Below, in pieces: positions 1 through 6,791 of a stretch of 17,386 nt of DNA. This DNA is from SIG402 sp045639045. GTDB taxonomy: Bacteria; Bacillota; Clostridia; Christensenellales; Borkfalkiaceae. A model generated the notes under the pieces. The model was not told the origin of the DNA, ran no database searches, and saw nothing but the letters and a program-made list of their open reading frames with translations. The stretch's first letter is position 1, and each line of letters starts with the position of its first letter. Where the stretch lies: NCBI GenBank assembly GCA_045639045.1, contig JAZUCI010000047.1, forward strand, positions 1 through 17,386. The letters run 5' to 3'. The translations under genes were made by a program, and so were the position numbers.

Positions 1-81
1 TCCACAAAAGAACAATATCGGGGTAGCCGCAAGAAGAAGGAAAAACACTATGAAAGTTAAAATATATTTTTTTGTTGTCAT
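1..81 (-). CDS. N-terminus of an unidentified membrane or secreted protein (partial)
   Basis: This is the first 27 codons of a leftward gene whose remainder lies outside the window. An excellent ribosome binding site (AAAGGAGC, six bases from the ATG) sets the start at 79-81. The peptide begins MTTKKYILTF, so two lysines precede a hydrophobic run of about 20 residues rich in Phe, Leu, Ile and Val. That is the pattern of a signal peptide or signal anchor. It ends near a Cys-Gly, but the residues before the Cys (LFF) do not make a canonical lipobox. A TATAAC at 100-105 could be a -10 element, but no good -35 is visible. The reading frame stays open upstream to about position 407, but I see no ribosome binding site for a longer protein. 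Function is unknown. Confidence 0.6.
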   Translation of the reverse strand, partial: MTTKKYILTFIVFFLLLAATPILFFCG

Positions 82-183
82 ATTTGCTCCTTTCGATATG
101 TTATACCAAACTGCTGTAAATAAGTGTTTCGAGTCTTGCTCAAAAGTAACATTTGTCCCAACGCAAAATTGGGGCATTTTTTG

Positions 184-253
184 ATTTTGAACACCGATTT
201 TTTGAATTTTCATCTCAAAATCGTTCAAAATGGTTTGTTTTTGCCCATTTTGA
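184..253. other. Overlapping AT-rich inverted repeats between genes
   Basis: The gap at 82-265 holds no convincing gene. It contains two hairpins that share bases. One pairs 184-192 with 223-231 (9 bp) and 196-201 with 217-222 (6 bp), leaving a three-base bulge at 193-195. The other pairs 225-233 with 245-253 (9 bp, 11-base loop). They cannot form together because 225-231 belongs to both. Neither is followed by a U-tract on the minus strand, so neither looks like a terminator. Possible roles are a leader structure for the gene starting at 81 or the remains of a recombination site; nothing decides between them. Confidence 0.35.
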
Positions 254-265
254 GCTGTTTTGGGC

Positions 266-322
266 TTATTTTCGGGATAGACAAACGACACTTTCGACGT
301 GGGGCATAAGGTCAAAAGGTAT
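266..322 (-). pseudogene. Second copy of the rlmD 3' end (C-terminal tail fragment)
   Basis: Read leftward, this stretch encodes PFDLMPHVESVVCLSRK followed by TAA. It matches the end of the rlmD product in this window (PYDMFP...HVESVVCL, then TRSKL). The core is identical at DNA level over 23 bp with one mismatch; further upstream the likeness is only at protein level, with three codons fewer. An in-frame TGA lies at 332-334 just upstream, so it is not an independent gene. In RumA/RlmD enzymes the Glu of this C-terminal motif is the general base, so the fragment carries a functionally essential tail. It probably arose by duplication or site-specific insertion at the end of rlmD. Confidence 0.7.
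279..301 (-). repeat. Direct repeat copy A (rlmD tail)
   Basis: This 23-bp sequence matches 660-682 at 22 of 23 positions; the single difference is position 296 against 677. Both copies are in the same orientation and start 381 bp apart. Copy B lies within the last codons of rlmD; copy A lies beyond the 92-residue ORF. Together they bracket that ORF as attachment-like ends would. Confidence 0.85.
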
Positions 323-331
323 ATTTTTTTG
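307..331. repeat. 25-bp short tandem repeat, copy 1
   Basis: The sequence at 307-331 recurs at 348-372 with three mismatches, a 41-bp period. The core is AAAAGGTATATTT followed by T-rich sequence ending in G. It lies between the rlmD tail fragment and the 92-residue ORF. Confidence 0.7.
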
Positions 332-347
332 TCAAAAACGGGGGTTG

Positions 348-372
348 TAAAGCCAAAAGGTATATTTATTTG
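348..372. repeat. 25-bp short tandem repeat, copy 2
   Basis: This is the partner of 307-331. It overlaps the last two codons and stop of the 92-residue ORF, so the ORF's end coincides with a repeat boundary. Confidence 0.7.
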
Positions 373-644
373 CCTTTTTTGAAGCTTCCGTTGTTTCTAA
401 ATGTATCATACCACAAAGTATAAATCGCGCCACAGTTTTTACATTTGATTCTATACCACAATCCGTCTTGAGGCCAATATTTGATAGTGTCGGCGGGGTT
501 ATTTCCTCCGGCATATTCGTAATTCTCACTTACCAATAATCTCTTGAGTTCTTCTAATATGGCAAAAAAATCTTCGGTAGTTTTAAGCGACTTTACCGTT
601 TTAATGGTTTTACACATGTCGCATGTTTTTTTGAACAGTATCAT
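366..644 (-). CDS. Small zinc-ribbon-like protein of unknown function
   Basis: This 92-residue protein has paired CxxC motifs at C8/C11 and C68/C71, which suggests a single zinc-binding site formed by the two ends of the chain. The middle is a predicted helix (about 20-40) followed by an acidic, aromatic stretch. The C-terminus is basic and Gly-rich (NNGSFKKGK). Its ATG overlaps the rlmD stop (ATGA), and GAGGAG lies eight bases upstream of the ATG inside rlmD, so it is translated coupled to rlmD. It sits between two copies of the rlmD tail, which suggests it arrived as a small insertion. The tail resembles that of small immunity-type proteins, but I cannot assign it to a family. Confidence 0.7.
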   Translation of the reverse strand: MILFKKTCDMCKTIKTVKSLKTTEDFFAILEELKRLLVSENYEYAGGNNPADTIKYWPQDGLWYRIKCKNCGAIYTLWYDTFRNNGSFKKGK

Positions 645-2053
645 AATTTACTCCTCGTCAGACAAACGACACTTTCCACGTGTTTGGTTTGGGGGAACAT
701 ATCGTACGGATCAACGGAAACTAGCTCATAGGCAGAATTGGGGGTTTCGTTTTTCACAAGTTCCCCATCCTTACGAATTAAACGATCCGTTAACACGGCA
801 ACGTCCCGCGCCAAACTTGCAGGATTACAAGAAACGTACACGATAGTATCGGGGTTTGCGCGCAAAACGGTATGTAGCACAGATTCTGAACAGCCCTTTC
901 TTGGCGGATCTAAAATAACGGAAACCTTCTCCCCTTGCGCGCGCAATTTTTCCACGAGAGGAACCAATTCTTGCTCGCAATCGCCACATAGGTTGGTCAT
1001 TTTATCTTGTAGACCGTTCTTTTCCGCCAAAGCGTTGGCGCATGCGACTGCTTCGGGCACGATTTCCACCCCGTAAGCGTGTTTTGCGGATTTTGCACAA
1101 AGGGCAGTCATCATACCGCCGCCGCTGTACGCGTCAATTACTACGGTTTCGGGAGTTTTTACGGCAAGTTTAACCGCTTTTTCATATATTTTTTTACGAA
1201 CGGATCCGTTAATTTGCAAGAAAGTTTCGGGGCCCGCTTCGTAGCGAACACCCATTTCTTCCGCCTGTAAACGGGGTTCCCCGTAAAAACAAACGTTGGT
1301 TTCCCCACAAATAACGTTGGTTTCCGCTTGATTAACGTTATAGAACAAACTTGGATTGCGGAATTTTTCCGTACACAATGCCACAAGTTCTTCCTTTTTA
1401 GGTAGATCTTCCGCGTTAATTACGAAAACGATCATCAGTTTTCCGCACACTTCCCTAACGACGACGTGCCGCAAAATGCCCGTATGCGATTCTTCGTTAT
1501 ATGCCTTTACACCGCAAGTACTTAAATACGCGCGAACGACGGAAATCACGTCTTTAGACCACGCGGGATGAATGGGACAGGATTCGATATCTACGATTCG
1601 GTGACTGTTTTCCGCAAAAAAACCGACGTGTGTACCCTTTTCATCTCTAGATACGGGCAGTTGTAATTTATTGCGATAACCCCACTCCTGTTCACTTTTA
1701 TGACAGGGCGTAACTGCCACGTCCATCCCTGCAATTTTGTGAAAACAATCGTGTACTAACTGCGTTTTAAATTTTAACTGCGTACTATAACGAACGTGTT
1801 GTAATTGACATCCCCCGCATTTTTCGAACACGGGACAATTTGCCCGCACACGGTCTTCAGCCGGGGTGAACAATTTAGTTATTTTACCAAACGCGTAATT
1901 CTTTTTTACTTTCAATACCTTAAACCGCACCTTTTCTTGGGGCATAGCGTAAGGCACGAAAACGGTCATTCCGTCGGTTTTCACAATTCCTTCCCCATTC
2001 GAGCCGAAGGAAGAAATTATTGCGTGATATTCCGCATTTTTTGTAAGTTGCAT
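641..2053 (-). CDS. rlmD: 23S rRNA (uracil-5-)-methyltransferase, RlmD/RlmCD (RumA) family
   Basis: This enzyme transfers a methyl group from SAM to C5 of a uridine in 23S rRNA (U1939 in E. coli; some Gram-positive enzymes also modify U747). The 470 residues contain an N-terminal TRAM RNA-binding domain (about 1-62), iron-sulfur cysteines at C73, C79, C82 and C159, a SAM-binding loop (DAYSGGG, about 307-313), DPPRKG at 382-387, the nucleophile C409 in VSCNP, and a C-terminal HVES with the likely general base at E460. I chose the ATG at 2051-2053 because GGTGA lies upstream and the protein then begins at the TRAM domain; starts further upstream would translate through the pfkA terminator. The last codons form copy B of a direct repeat, and its ending (TRSKL) differs from that of the second tail copy (SRK). 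The downstream ORF overlaps by four bases. Confidence 0.93.
   Translation of the reverse strand: MQLTKNAEYHAIISSFGSNGEGIVKTDGMTVFVPYAMPQEKVRFKVLKVKKNYAFGKITKLFTPAEDRVRANCPVFEKCGGCQLQHVRYSTQLKFKTQLVHDCFHKIAGMDVAVTPCHKSEQEWGYRNKLQLPVSRDEKGTHVGFFAENSHRIVDIESCPIHPAWSKDVISVVRAYLSTCGVKAYNEESHTGILRHVVVREVCGKLMIVFVINAEDLPKKEELVALCTEKFRNPSLFYNVNQAETNVICGETNVCFYGEPRLQAEEMGVRYEAGPETFLQINGSVRKKIYEKAVKLAVKTPETVVIDAYSGGGMMTALCAKSAKHAYGVEIVPEAVACANALAEKNGLQDKMTNLCGDCEQELVPLVEKLRAQGEKVSVILDPPRKGCSESVLHTVLRANPDTIVYVSCNPASLARDVAVLTDRLIRKDGELVKNETPNSAYELVSVDPYDMFPQTKHVESVVCLTRSKL
660..682 (-). repeat. Direct repeat copy B, within the end of rlmD
   Basis: This copy encodes HVESVVCL of the real RlmD C-terminus and matches 279-301 at 22 of 23 positions. 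Recombination between the copies would remove 381 bp and leave rlmD ending in CLSRK instead of CLTRSKL. Confidence 0.85.
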
Positions 2054-2065
2054 TTCTTCACCTAT

Positions 2066-2096
2066 AAAAAAGAGAACCAAACCGCGTTTGGTTCTC
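2066..2096 (-). terminator. Rho-independent terminator after pfkA
   Basis: An 11-bp perfect stem (2072-2082 with 2086-2096) closes a three-base loop and is followed on the minus strand by six U. It fills most of the 49-base gap between the pfkA stop and the rlmD start. rlmD must therefore be expressed by readthrough or from a promoter inside pfkA. Confidence 0.92.
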
Positions 2097-2102
2097 AAAT
2101 TT

Positions 2103-3071
2103 TTAACCTAAAACAAGTTGATGGAATACCGAATACATTTCGCTATTATCTTTTTTGGGCATATTTAACGCTTCAAAAATATCCAAATCGATAATTTGGC
2201 TGTTGTGAACCCCTACCACGCGGTTGCCAATCCCCTGTTCAAGCAATTCTACCGCGCGAATAGCAGCGCGAGAAGCAAACACGCGATCGTACATAGAAGG
2301 ATCGCCGCCACGAAGCAAATATCCAAGGTTCGTACCACGAACGCTATATTCGGGAAGCAAATGTTCAAACTGCGCAACGTAAGCGTGGGCGTGGCCACAC
2401 CCTTCCGCCAAAACGATAAGGTTGGATTCCTTTCCCATTTTACGGGTGTTTTTAATCCGTTCGGCAAGCGCTACTAAATCGTAGGGTTTTTCGGGAATAA
2501 TAATTCCATCCGCGCCGCTGGCGATACCCGAGTATAAGGCGATGTCCCCACAGTTTCTACCCATAACTTCCACAATGCAAACGCGTTCGTGTGAAGTCAT
2601 CGTATCAACGACGTTACGCATACAATCGATTGCCGTATTCACCGCCGTATCAAAACCAAGGGTAAAATCCGTATAATTTAAATCGTTATCGATGGTACAA
2701 GGAATACCGATGCAAGGAATATTTTGTTCTTCGCAAAGCGCTTTTGCGCCCGCAAAGGAACCGTCGCCACCGCAAACGATTACGCCTTCAATTCCGAACT
2801 CCCTTAATTTATCCGCAGCCTTTTTTCTTCCTTCAGGATTTTTGAATTCAATACAACGCGCCGTGCGCAAAATCGTACCGCCGTTGCCCATCAAACCCGA
2901 AACAGCAATGGGATCGAAAAGTTCCATATCCCCTTCCAACATCCCTTGATAACCGCGATTAATTCCGTATACTTTCATACCGCGCGTAGTTGCGCAACGA
3001 ACTACGGCGCGTACGCACGCGTTCATGCCGGGGCAATCCCCACCGCTGGTAAGTACGCCTATGGTTTTCAT
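2103..3071 (-). CDS. pfkA: 6-phosphofructokinase
   Basis: This enzyme phosphorylates fructose 6-phosphate to fructose 1,6-bisphosphate in glycolysis. The protein is 322 residues, the size of bacterial PfkA. It shows the N-terminal GGDCPGMN loop, GGDGS at 101-105, TIDND with the catalytic Asp at 128, and MGR at 170-172. Gly104 at the GGDGS site is typical of ATP-dependent enzymes; the pyrophosphate-dependent ones usually have Asp there. The residue before TIDND is Cys125, where ATP enzymes usually have Gly and PPi enzymes Lys. I chose the ATG at 3069-3071 because GGAGG lies nine bases upstream. A promoter lies at 3115-3142 and a strong terminator follows, so it can be a single-gene unit. Confidence 0.93.
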   Translation of the reverse strand: MKTIGVLTSGGDCPGMNACVRAVVRCATTRGMKVYGINRGYQGMLEGDMELFDPIAVSGLMGNGGTILRTARCIEFKNPEGRKKAADKLREFGIEGVIVCGGDGSFAGAKALCEEQNIPCIGIPCTIDNDLNYTDFTLGFDTAVNTAIDCMRNVVDTMTSHERVCIVEVMGRNCGDIALYSGIASGADGIIIPEKPYDLVALAERIKNTRKMGKESNLIVLAEGCGHAHAYVAQFEHLLPEYSVRGTNLGYLLRGGDPSMYDRVFASRAAIRAVELLEQGIGNRVVGVHNSQIIDLDIFEALNMPKKDNSEMYSVFHQLVLG

Positions 3072-3114
3072 CTGTAACGTCCTCCAATTTCTATTCTGTA
3101 AGTCTATCTTTACT

Positions 3115-3142
3115 ATTGTATCATTTTTTGGGGAAAACACAA
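3115..3142 (-). promoter_or_regulatory. Promoter of pfkA
   Basis: A TTGTGT (3137-3142) and a TACAAT (3115-3120) are separated by 16 bases, with an extended -10 TG at 3122-3123. The predicted start near 3108 gives a leader of about 37 bases containing the GGAGG of pfkA. Confidence 0.6.
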
Positions 3143-3171
3143 CTGTTTTTTACCCATATTTTGCATTTTTT

Positions 3172-3189
3172 ATTTTTCTTAAGAAAAAT
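3172..3189. repeat. AT-rich 18-bp palindrome after whiA
   Basis: The sequence is a perfect palindrome centred on 3180/3181, ten bases beyond the whiA stop. It has almost no GC pairs and no U-tract of its own on the minus strand, so it is at best a weak terminator. Confidence 0.5.
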
Positions 3190-3198
3190 TAATGACTT

Positions 3199-4161
3199 TT
3201 ACTGCGTTATCGTGCGATAAATAGAAGTGATTTTCCTTAATCTGTGATTCAAACAACTTTTACTTATGCCAAGAAGCGCAGCAAGCGTTTCCATAGAAAC
3301 GTCCGGATGTTCCATCCTTGCAGAACAAACCGCTTGCAACTGTTCGGGCAAGTTTTCCAAGCCTAAAACTTGGTCAATCCCTTCAATTGCCATCTTATGC
3401 GCAACGAACGCGTTGACTTGTTTAGTCATATTCCCCATTTCGCAGTTTACACGGCGATTCAAATCGTTTTGGAAGGATTTTTCCACCAAACGGTCTTGCA
3501 GGGTTAAAACGCCGTTACTAGTACCGATTAACGCCAAAATATCGCTAATTTGTTGGCTACTTTTAAAATAAACGACGAATCCGCTTTTCCGTTCTATCAG
3601 TTTGGGAAGCAAGTCGAATTCCGCCAAAAAAGAACAAAAGGCAGTTGCAAATGCGTGCGTTCCGAAAACGAATTGTAAATGATAACCCGTTGCCGTTTTT
3701 TGTTCGGATTCTAAAGAGATTTTTTCGGGTAACGTTGCTGTTCCCGCCCCCAAAAACGCGCCTTTTAGATACGCCCTACGGCAACAATCGTTTTCGGTTA
3801 AATAGGGAGAAATGGTAGACAAAAGTTCGGGTGTGTTTTCAAAAGAAAGAATCCCCAATTCCTTCATTAAATGAAAAGCGCGTTCTCCGTGATAGCGCAA
3901 AACGAAGCGTTCGCAAGCGTTTAACCGATCTTCTTGTAATGCAAACAAAGTAGGTTCGGCGCCGTACAGCTTAAATAACAAATCCGAGAAACAATTTGCG
4001 ATTTCATCGCTTTCCACCTTTAACTCAAAACCGTAACCCGCGCTATTTTTAACGACGGACACGCAAGAGCGCAAAAACCCCGCGAGAATTGCGTATTCGC
4101 AACAAGAATTCTCGGGTTTTTGTTGCAAAATTTCCTTTTTAAGCGCAGTCGTAAAGTTCAT
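3199..4161 (-). CDS. whiA: DNA-binding protein WhiA
   Basis: WhiA combines a degenerate LAGLIDADG-type homing endonuclease fold with a C-terminal helix-turn-helix. In actinomycetes it controls sporulation genes; in Bacillota it binds the chromosome and affects division. The 320 residues show the family motif RRAYLKGAFLGAGT (128-141), the NRRVNCEMGNMTKQV linker (about 235-249) and a C-terminal helix-turn-helix (about 285-312, including LAALLGISKSCLNHRLRK). I chose the ATG at 4159-4161; a TTG four codons upstream is possible. The gap to the upstream PHP gene is one base, so translation is likely coupled. The usual Firmicutes partners rapZ and yvcK are not next to it. Confidence 0.93.
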   Translation of the reverse strand: MNFTTALKKEILQQKPENSCCEYAILAGFLRSCVSVVKNSAGYGFELKVESDEIANCFSDLLFKLYGAEPTLFALQEDRLNACERFVLRYHGERAFHLMKELGILSFENTPELLSTISPYLTENDCCRRAYLKGAFLGAGTATLPEKISLESEQKTATGYHLQFVFGTHAFATAFCSFLAEFDLLPKLIERKSGFVVYFKSSQQISDILALIGTSNGVLTLQDRLVEKSFQNDLNRRVNCEMGNMTKQVNAFVAHKMAIEGIDQVLGLENLPEQLQAVCSARMEHPDVSMETLAALLGISKSCLNHRLRKITSIYRTITQ

Positions 4162-4162
4162 T

Positions 4163-4948
4163 TTATCTACCAATGCCGTGTTCGCGCTTATACGCTTGAA
4201 AACGGAGTACGGGCAAACGCCCGTCTATATTATCAATTTGTTCGCGAGAAATAGAAACGCGATCCAAAAGTTTTTCAACTAGGGAAATTTCCCCCACTCT
4301 ATCGGGCGAATGCGCGTCGCTGCCAATTACGAAGCGGACCCCCGTTTGGGCAACGTGATATAATTCTTCATCCGTTAAATGCGTTTTTTTAGCGTTTAAT
4401 TCCAAATACACGCCGTTATCACGCGCGGCTTTGGCAACTTCAACCGCATCCGAAAATACGCCGAAATTGATATGCGTAATGATATCGATGGGATTTTTTT
4501 CAATTGCGCGGATATACGCCTTCGTGTTCATCTGTATTAGTTTGTCCGAAGGTGTCTTTTTAAACGCTTGCGTGCAAAAATTTTTACCAAGGAACACGAA
4601 CCAATCTTTTACGCTTTCGTATTTAATAAATTTATGAAACCCTACCGAAATAGTATCGAAGTATTCGTAATATTTCGGCTTTACGTCAATGGCTCCGCTT
4701 TCGCCAAGCAAGTTGGATTCCACACCCATAATTACTTTTGGGCGAACGGATTCGTTAACTGCATCGATATCCGCGCGCATTTTAGAAAGCATACGTGGAC
4801 GAATACCGAAGGCGGGATGCGAAAAACCGTGATCGTTAATCGCAATTTCCTTCAAGCCCTTTTCTTCGGCAACGGCGGCGTTTTCACTTACCGTACCTTT
4901 GCCGTGGCTATACTTCGTATGCGTATGATAGTCAGCTGTTAGAATCAT
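4163..4948 (-). CDS. PHP-domain metallophosphoesterase
   Basis: This 261-residue protein is a PHP-fold hydrolase like YcdX or histidinol-phosphatase relatives. The metal ligands are visible in order: H8 and H10 (HTHT), H15, H40, E77, H105, H159, and D211/H213 (SDAHS). That fits a trinuclear site and a phosphoesterase activity; the substrate cannot be told from sequence. GGAG lies six bases before the ATG at 4946-4948. It overlaps the end of murB by 17 bases and its stop is one base from whiA, so it is the middle gene of a three-gene unit. PHP proteins near murB or whiA are common in Clostridia. Confidence 0.88.
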   Translation of the reverse strand: MILTADYHTHTKYSHGKGTVSENAAVAEEKGLKEIAINDHGFSHPAFGIRPRMLSKMRADIDAVNESVRPKVIMGVESNLLGESGAIDVKPKYYEYFDTISVGFHKFIKYESVKDWFVFLGKNFCTQAFKKTPSDKLIQMNTKAYIRAIEKNPIDIITHINFGVFSDAVEVAKAARDNGVYLELNAKKTHLTDEELYHVAQTGVRFVIGSDAHSPDRVGEISLVEKLLDRVSISREQIDNIDGRLPVLRFQAYKREHGIGR

Positions 4949-5816
4949 AGAATTCTCCGATATATTGAATTTCTTCGGTTAGTTTTATCCCAAACGTTTC
5001 GTACACGCGGCTTTTTATCGTTTGAATCAAGCGATATACGTCCGTTGCGGTTGCCCCGCCCGTGTTTACGATAAAATTTGCGTGTTTTTCGGAAACCTGC
5101 GCGCCGCCCACGGTTAAGCCGCGCAAACCCGCCCCATGCACGAATTGCCATGCGGGAACACCGTTTACCGCGCGAAAAACCGAACCCAAACTTGGTTGCC
5201 TTAACGGCTGCGTGCTTTCGCGAATTTCACGGTATCGGCGTATGCGATTTTCACTTTCAACAACGTCCCCCCGTTCAAAAGAAAACGTTGCCCCTAACAC
5301 CAAGGTGTTTTCTTGTAAAAAGCGGCTGCTACGATAGGAAAATTCGCAATCGTCTTTCGCAATTTCCCCCTTTGACGTTCGTACTGAAAGGATAAGATCC
5401 GCTATCGTTTTTCCAAAAGCGCCCGCGTTCATAATAACGCCGCCGCCCACCGTTCCCGGAATTCCCGAAAGAAACTCCCCACCCGTAAGCCCCAAGCGTT
5501 TTGCTTGGGCGCAAAGCAAGGGTAACGGAACGCCGGCGCCTGCGTATACACGTTGTTCGCTAAACGAAATTTCTTTTAAATTTCCCGTGTAAATCAATGG
5601 GGTTTCGTGCAATCCGTCCGCAAATAAAACGTTACTGCCGTTTCCTAAAAAACGACACGCTCCGTTTAAAATTTCGTGATAAACGAAAAGGATTTCACGT
5701 TCGGTTTTGGGCAACCAAACGGTTTTTGCCGTACCGCCCACGCGCATAGTGGAAAAGTGAGATAGCGAAACCATATGGATTGCGTGGGGAATCTCTCCAC
5801 CCATGATAACGGTCAT
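4932..5816 (-). CDS. murB: UDP-N-acetylenolpyruvoylglucosamine reductase
   Basis: MurB reduces UDP-GlcNAc-enolpyruvate to UDP-MurNAc with NADPH and FAD, an early cytoplasmic step of peptidoglycan synthesis. The sequence shows the FAD-binding GNGSNVL (58-64), SGIPGTVGG (117-125) and NAGAFG (130-135), then YRSSRF (161-166), the catalytic Ser212 in GSVF and E282 near the end. At 294 residues it is a type II MurB. I chose the ATG at 5814-5816 because GGAG precedes it, but the promoter -10 lies so close that this GGAG may not be in the transcript. The Met at residue 5 or 15 of this protein could be the true start. It heads the murB-PHP-whiA unit. Confidence 0.9.
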   Translation of the reverse strand: MTVIMGGEIPHAIHMVSLSHFSTMRVGGTAKTVWLPKTEREILFVYHEILNGACRFLGNGSNVLFADGLHETPLIYTGNLKEISFSEQRVYAGAGVPLPLLCAQAKRLGLTGGEFLSGIPGTVGGGVIMNAGAFGKTIADLILSVRTSKGEIAKDDCEFSYRSSRFLQENTLVLGATFSFERGDVVESENRIRRYREIRESTQPLRQPSLGSVFRAVNGVPAWQFVHGAGLRGLTVGGAQVSEKHANFIVNTGGATATDVYRLIQTIKSRVYETFGIKLTEEIQYIGEFYDSNS

Positions 5817-5825
5817 ATATACTCC

Positions 5826-5854
5826 ATTATACCGCATTTTTGATAAAAACTCAA
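5826..5854 (-). promoter_or_regulatory. Promoter of the murB-PHP-whiA unit
   Basis: TTGAGT (5849-5854) and a consensus TATAAT (5826-5831) are 17 bases apart. The expected transcription start is about 5816-5820, at or within four bases of the murB ATG at 5816, so the message would be leaderless or nearly so. Confidence 0.7.
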
Positions 5855-5884
5855 ATATTTCGCGTCTTTTTCTTGCGGTTTTCC

Positions 5885-5916
5885 AAAAAAATTAAGGGAT
5901 ACCAATGTATCCCTTA
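5885..5916 (-). terminator. Rho-independent terminator after the HAD gene
   Basis: A 9-bp perfect stem (5893-5901 with 5908-5916) with a six-base loop is followed on the minus strand by A then seven U. It closes the uvrC-HAD unit just before the murB promoter. Confidence 0.88.
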
Positions 5917-5951
5917 TAAAATATGCTATATAATCCCATTTGGTGAGCAAA

Positions 5952-6791
5952 TTATACGTTTTCCCCAAGGCAATACTTACGAATAACGTATTCCACCCCG
6001 TTTTGATCGTTAGTTAGGGTTACCAAATCGGCGGCGTCCTTAACTTCTTGCATTGCGTTACCTACGGCAACACCCATATCCGCAGCCTTTAATAGGCTAA
6101 TATCAATTTGCGTATCGCCAAGAGCTACGATTTTATCTTTTTCGCTTAAGTGGTTTCTTCTAAAATTCGTTAAAGCGATCCCCTTACTCATTTTTACGTC
6201 AACGAATTCAAGTAAAATACTCGCGCTTTTATTTACTGAGATGCCGGGGAAAGTATCACGGTACTTTTCCTGACATTTCGTGATAACGGCAGGCTCTTCA
6301 ATCACGATGATTTTATTTACCTTTTTATCGTTTTCGGCAATATAATCAGACAAGTATTGATGCGTTTCCACACTTTTTGCGCCGTTCAAATCGTTATAAT
6401 GCTTGATATTTGGGGTAATCACGTCCGCGTAGCCAATGCCATCCAAATAAGCAACTATACTTACGCCTTCCCCTTCTAAACATTGGCAAATTTTAACTGC
6501 CATATCCTTGGGCATTCCCGTGTTTGCAAGCATTTTACCCGTTGGAATATCGCAAACGACGTTGCCTTGTAAGCACATAACCAATCCCTTTTCAATTCCC
6601 ATACGGTTAAGGGCGGGCAAAATACCCGTGGGGCCCCTACCCGTAGAAACCATAAAGGTACCGCCGCGGTTGATAAATTCTAAAATGGTTTTTACCGAAC
6701 TTTCGGCAACCGTGTTATCGTCGTGCGCCAACGTTCCATCGTAATCGGTAACGACTACGTTATATTGCATGCTTTCGTTTCTCTCAATCAT
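5952..6791 (-). CDS. HAD-IIB (Cof-type) phosphatase
   Basis: This 279-residue protein belongs to the Cof-like branch of the haloacid dehalogenase superfamily, mostly sugar-phosphate or cofactor phosphatases. Motif I is DYDGT with D16 and D18, motif II is STGRG (about 49-53), a motif III Lys lies in KMSKGIAL, and motif IV is GDTQID. The stretch between motifs II and III is long enough for a C2 cap. The ATG at 6789-6791 is preceded by AAGGAG at good spacing and overlaps the uvrC end by eight bases, so it is translated from the uvrC message. The substrate is unknown. The gene occupies the slot where hprK is often found in related clusters. Confidence 0.9.
   Translation of the reverse strand: MIERNESMQYNVVVTDYDGTLAHDDNTVAESSVKTILEFINRGGTFMVSTGRGPTGILPALNRMGIEKGLVMCLQGNVVCDIPTGKMLANTGMPKDMAVKICQCLEGEGVSIVAYLDGIGYADVITPNIKHYNDLNGAKSVETHQYLSDYIAENDKKVNKIIVIEEPAVITKCQEKYRDTFPGISVNKSASILLEFVDVKMSKGIALTNFRRNHLSEKDKIVALGDTQIDISLLKAADMGVAVGNAMQEVKDAADLVTLTNDQNGVEYVIRKYCLGENV

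Noticed and set aside
124..350. Two plus-strand ORFs of 61 and 65 codons
   Set aside because: They lack ribosome binding sites and cover AT-rich inverted repeats and the rlmD tail fragment on the other strand.
1..407. A longer leftward ORF reading through into the MTTKK gene
   Set aside because: The frame is open for about 135 codons, but there is no ribosome binding site upstream and it runs antisense to nothing conserved. The ATG at 79-81 has a very good site.
332..529. A 65-codon leftward ORF
   Set aside because: It lies in another frame of the 92-residue ORF, which has the CxxC motifs and a coupled start.
4431..4942. Plus-strand ORFs of 68 and 124 codons within the PHP gene
   Set aside because: They are antisense to a gene with all its metal-binding residues and have no translation signals.
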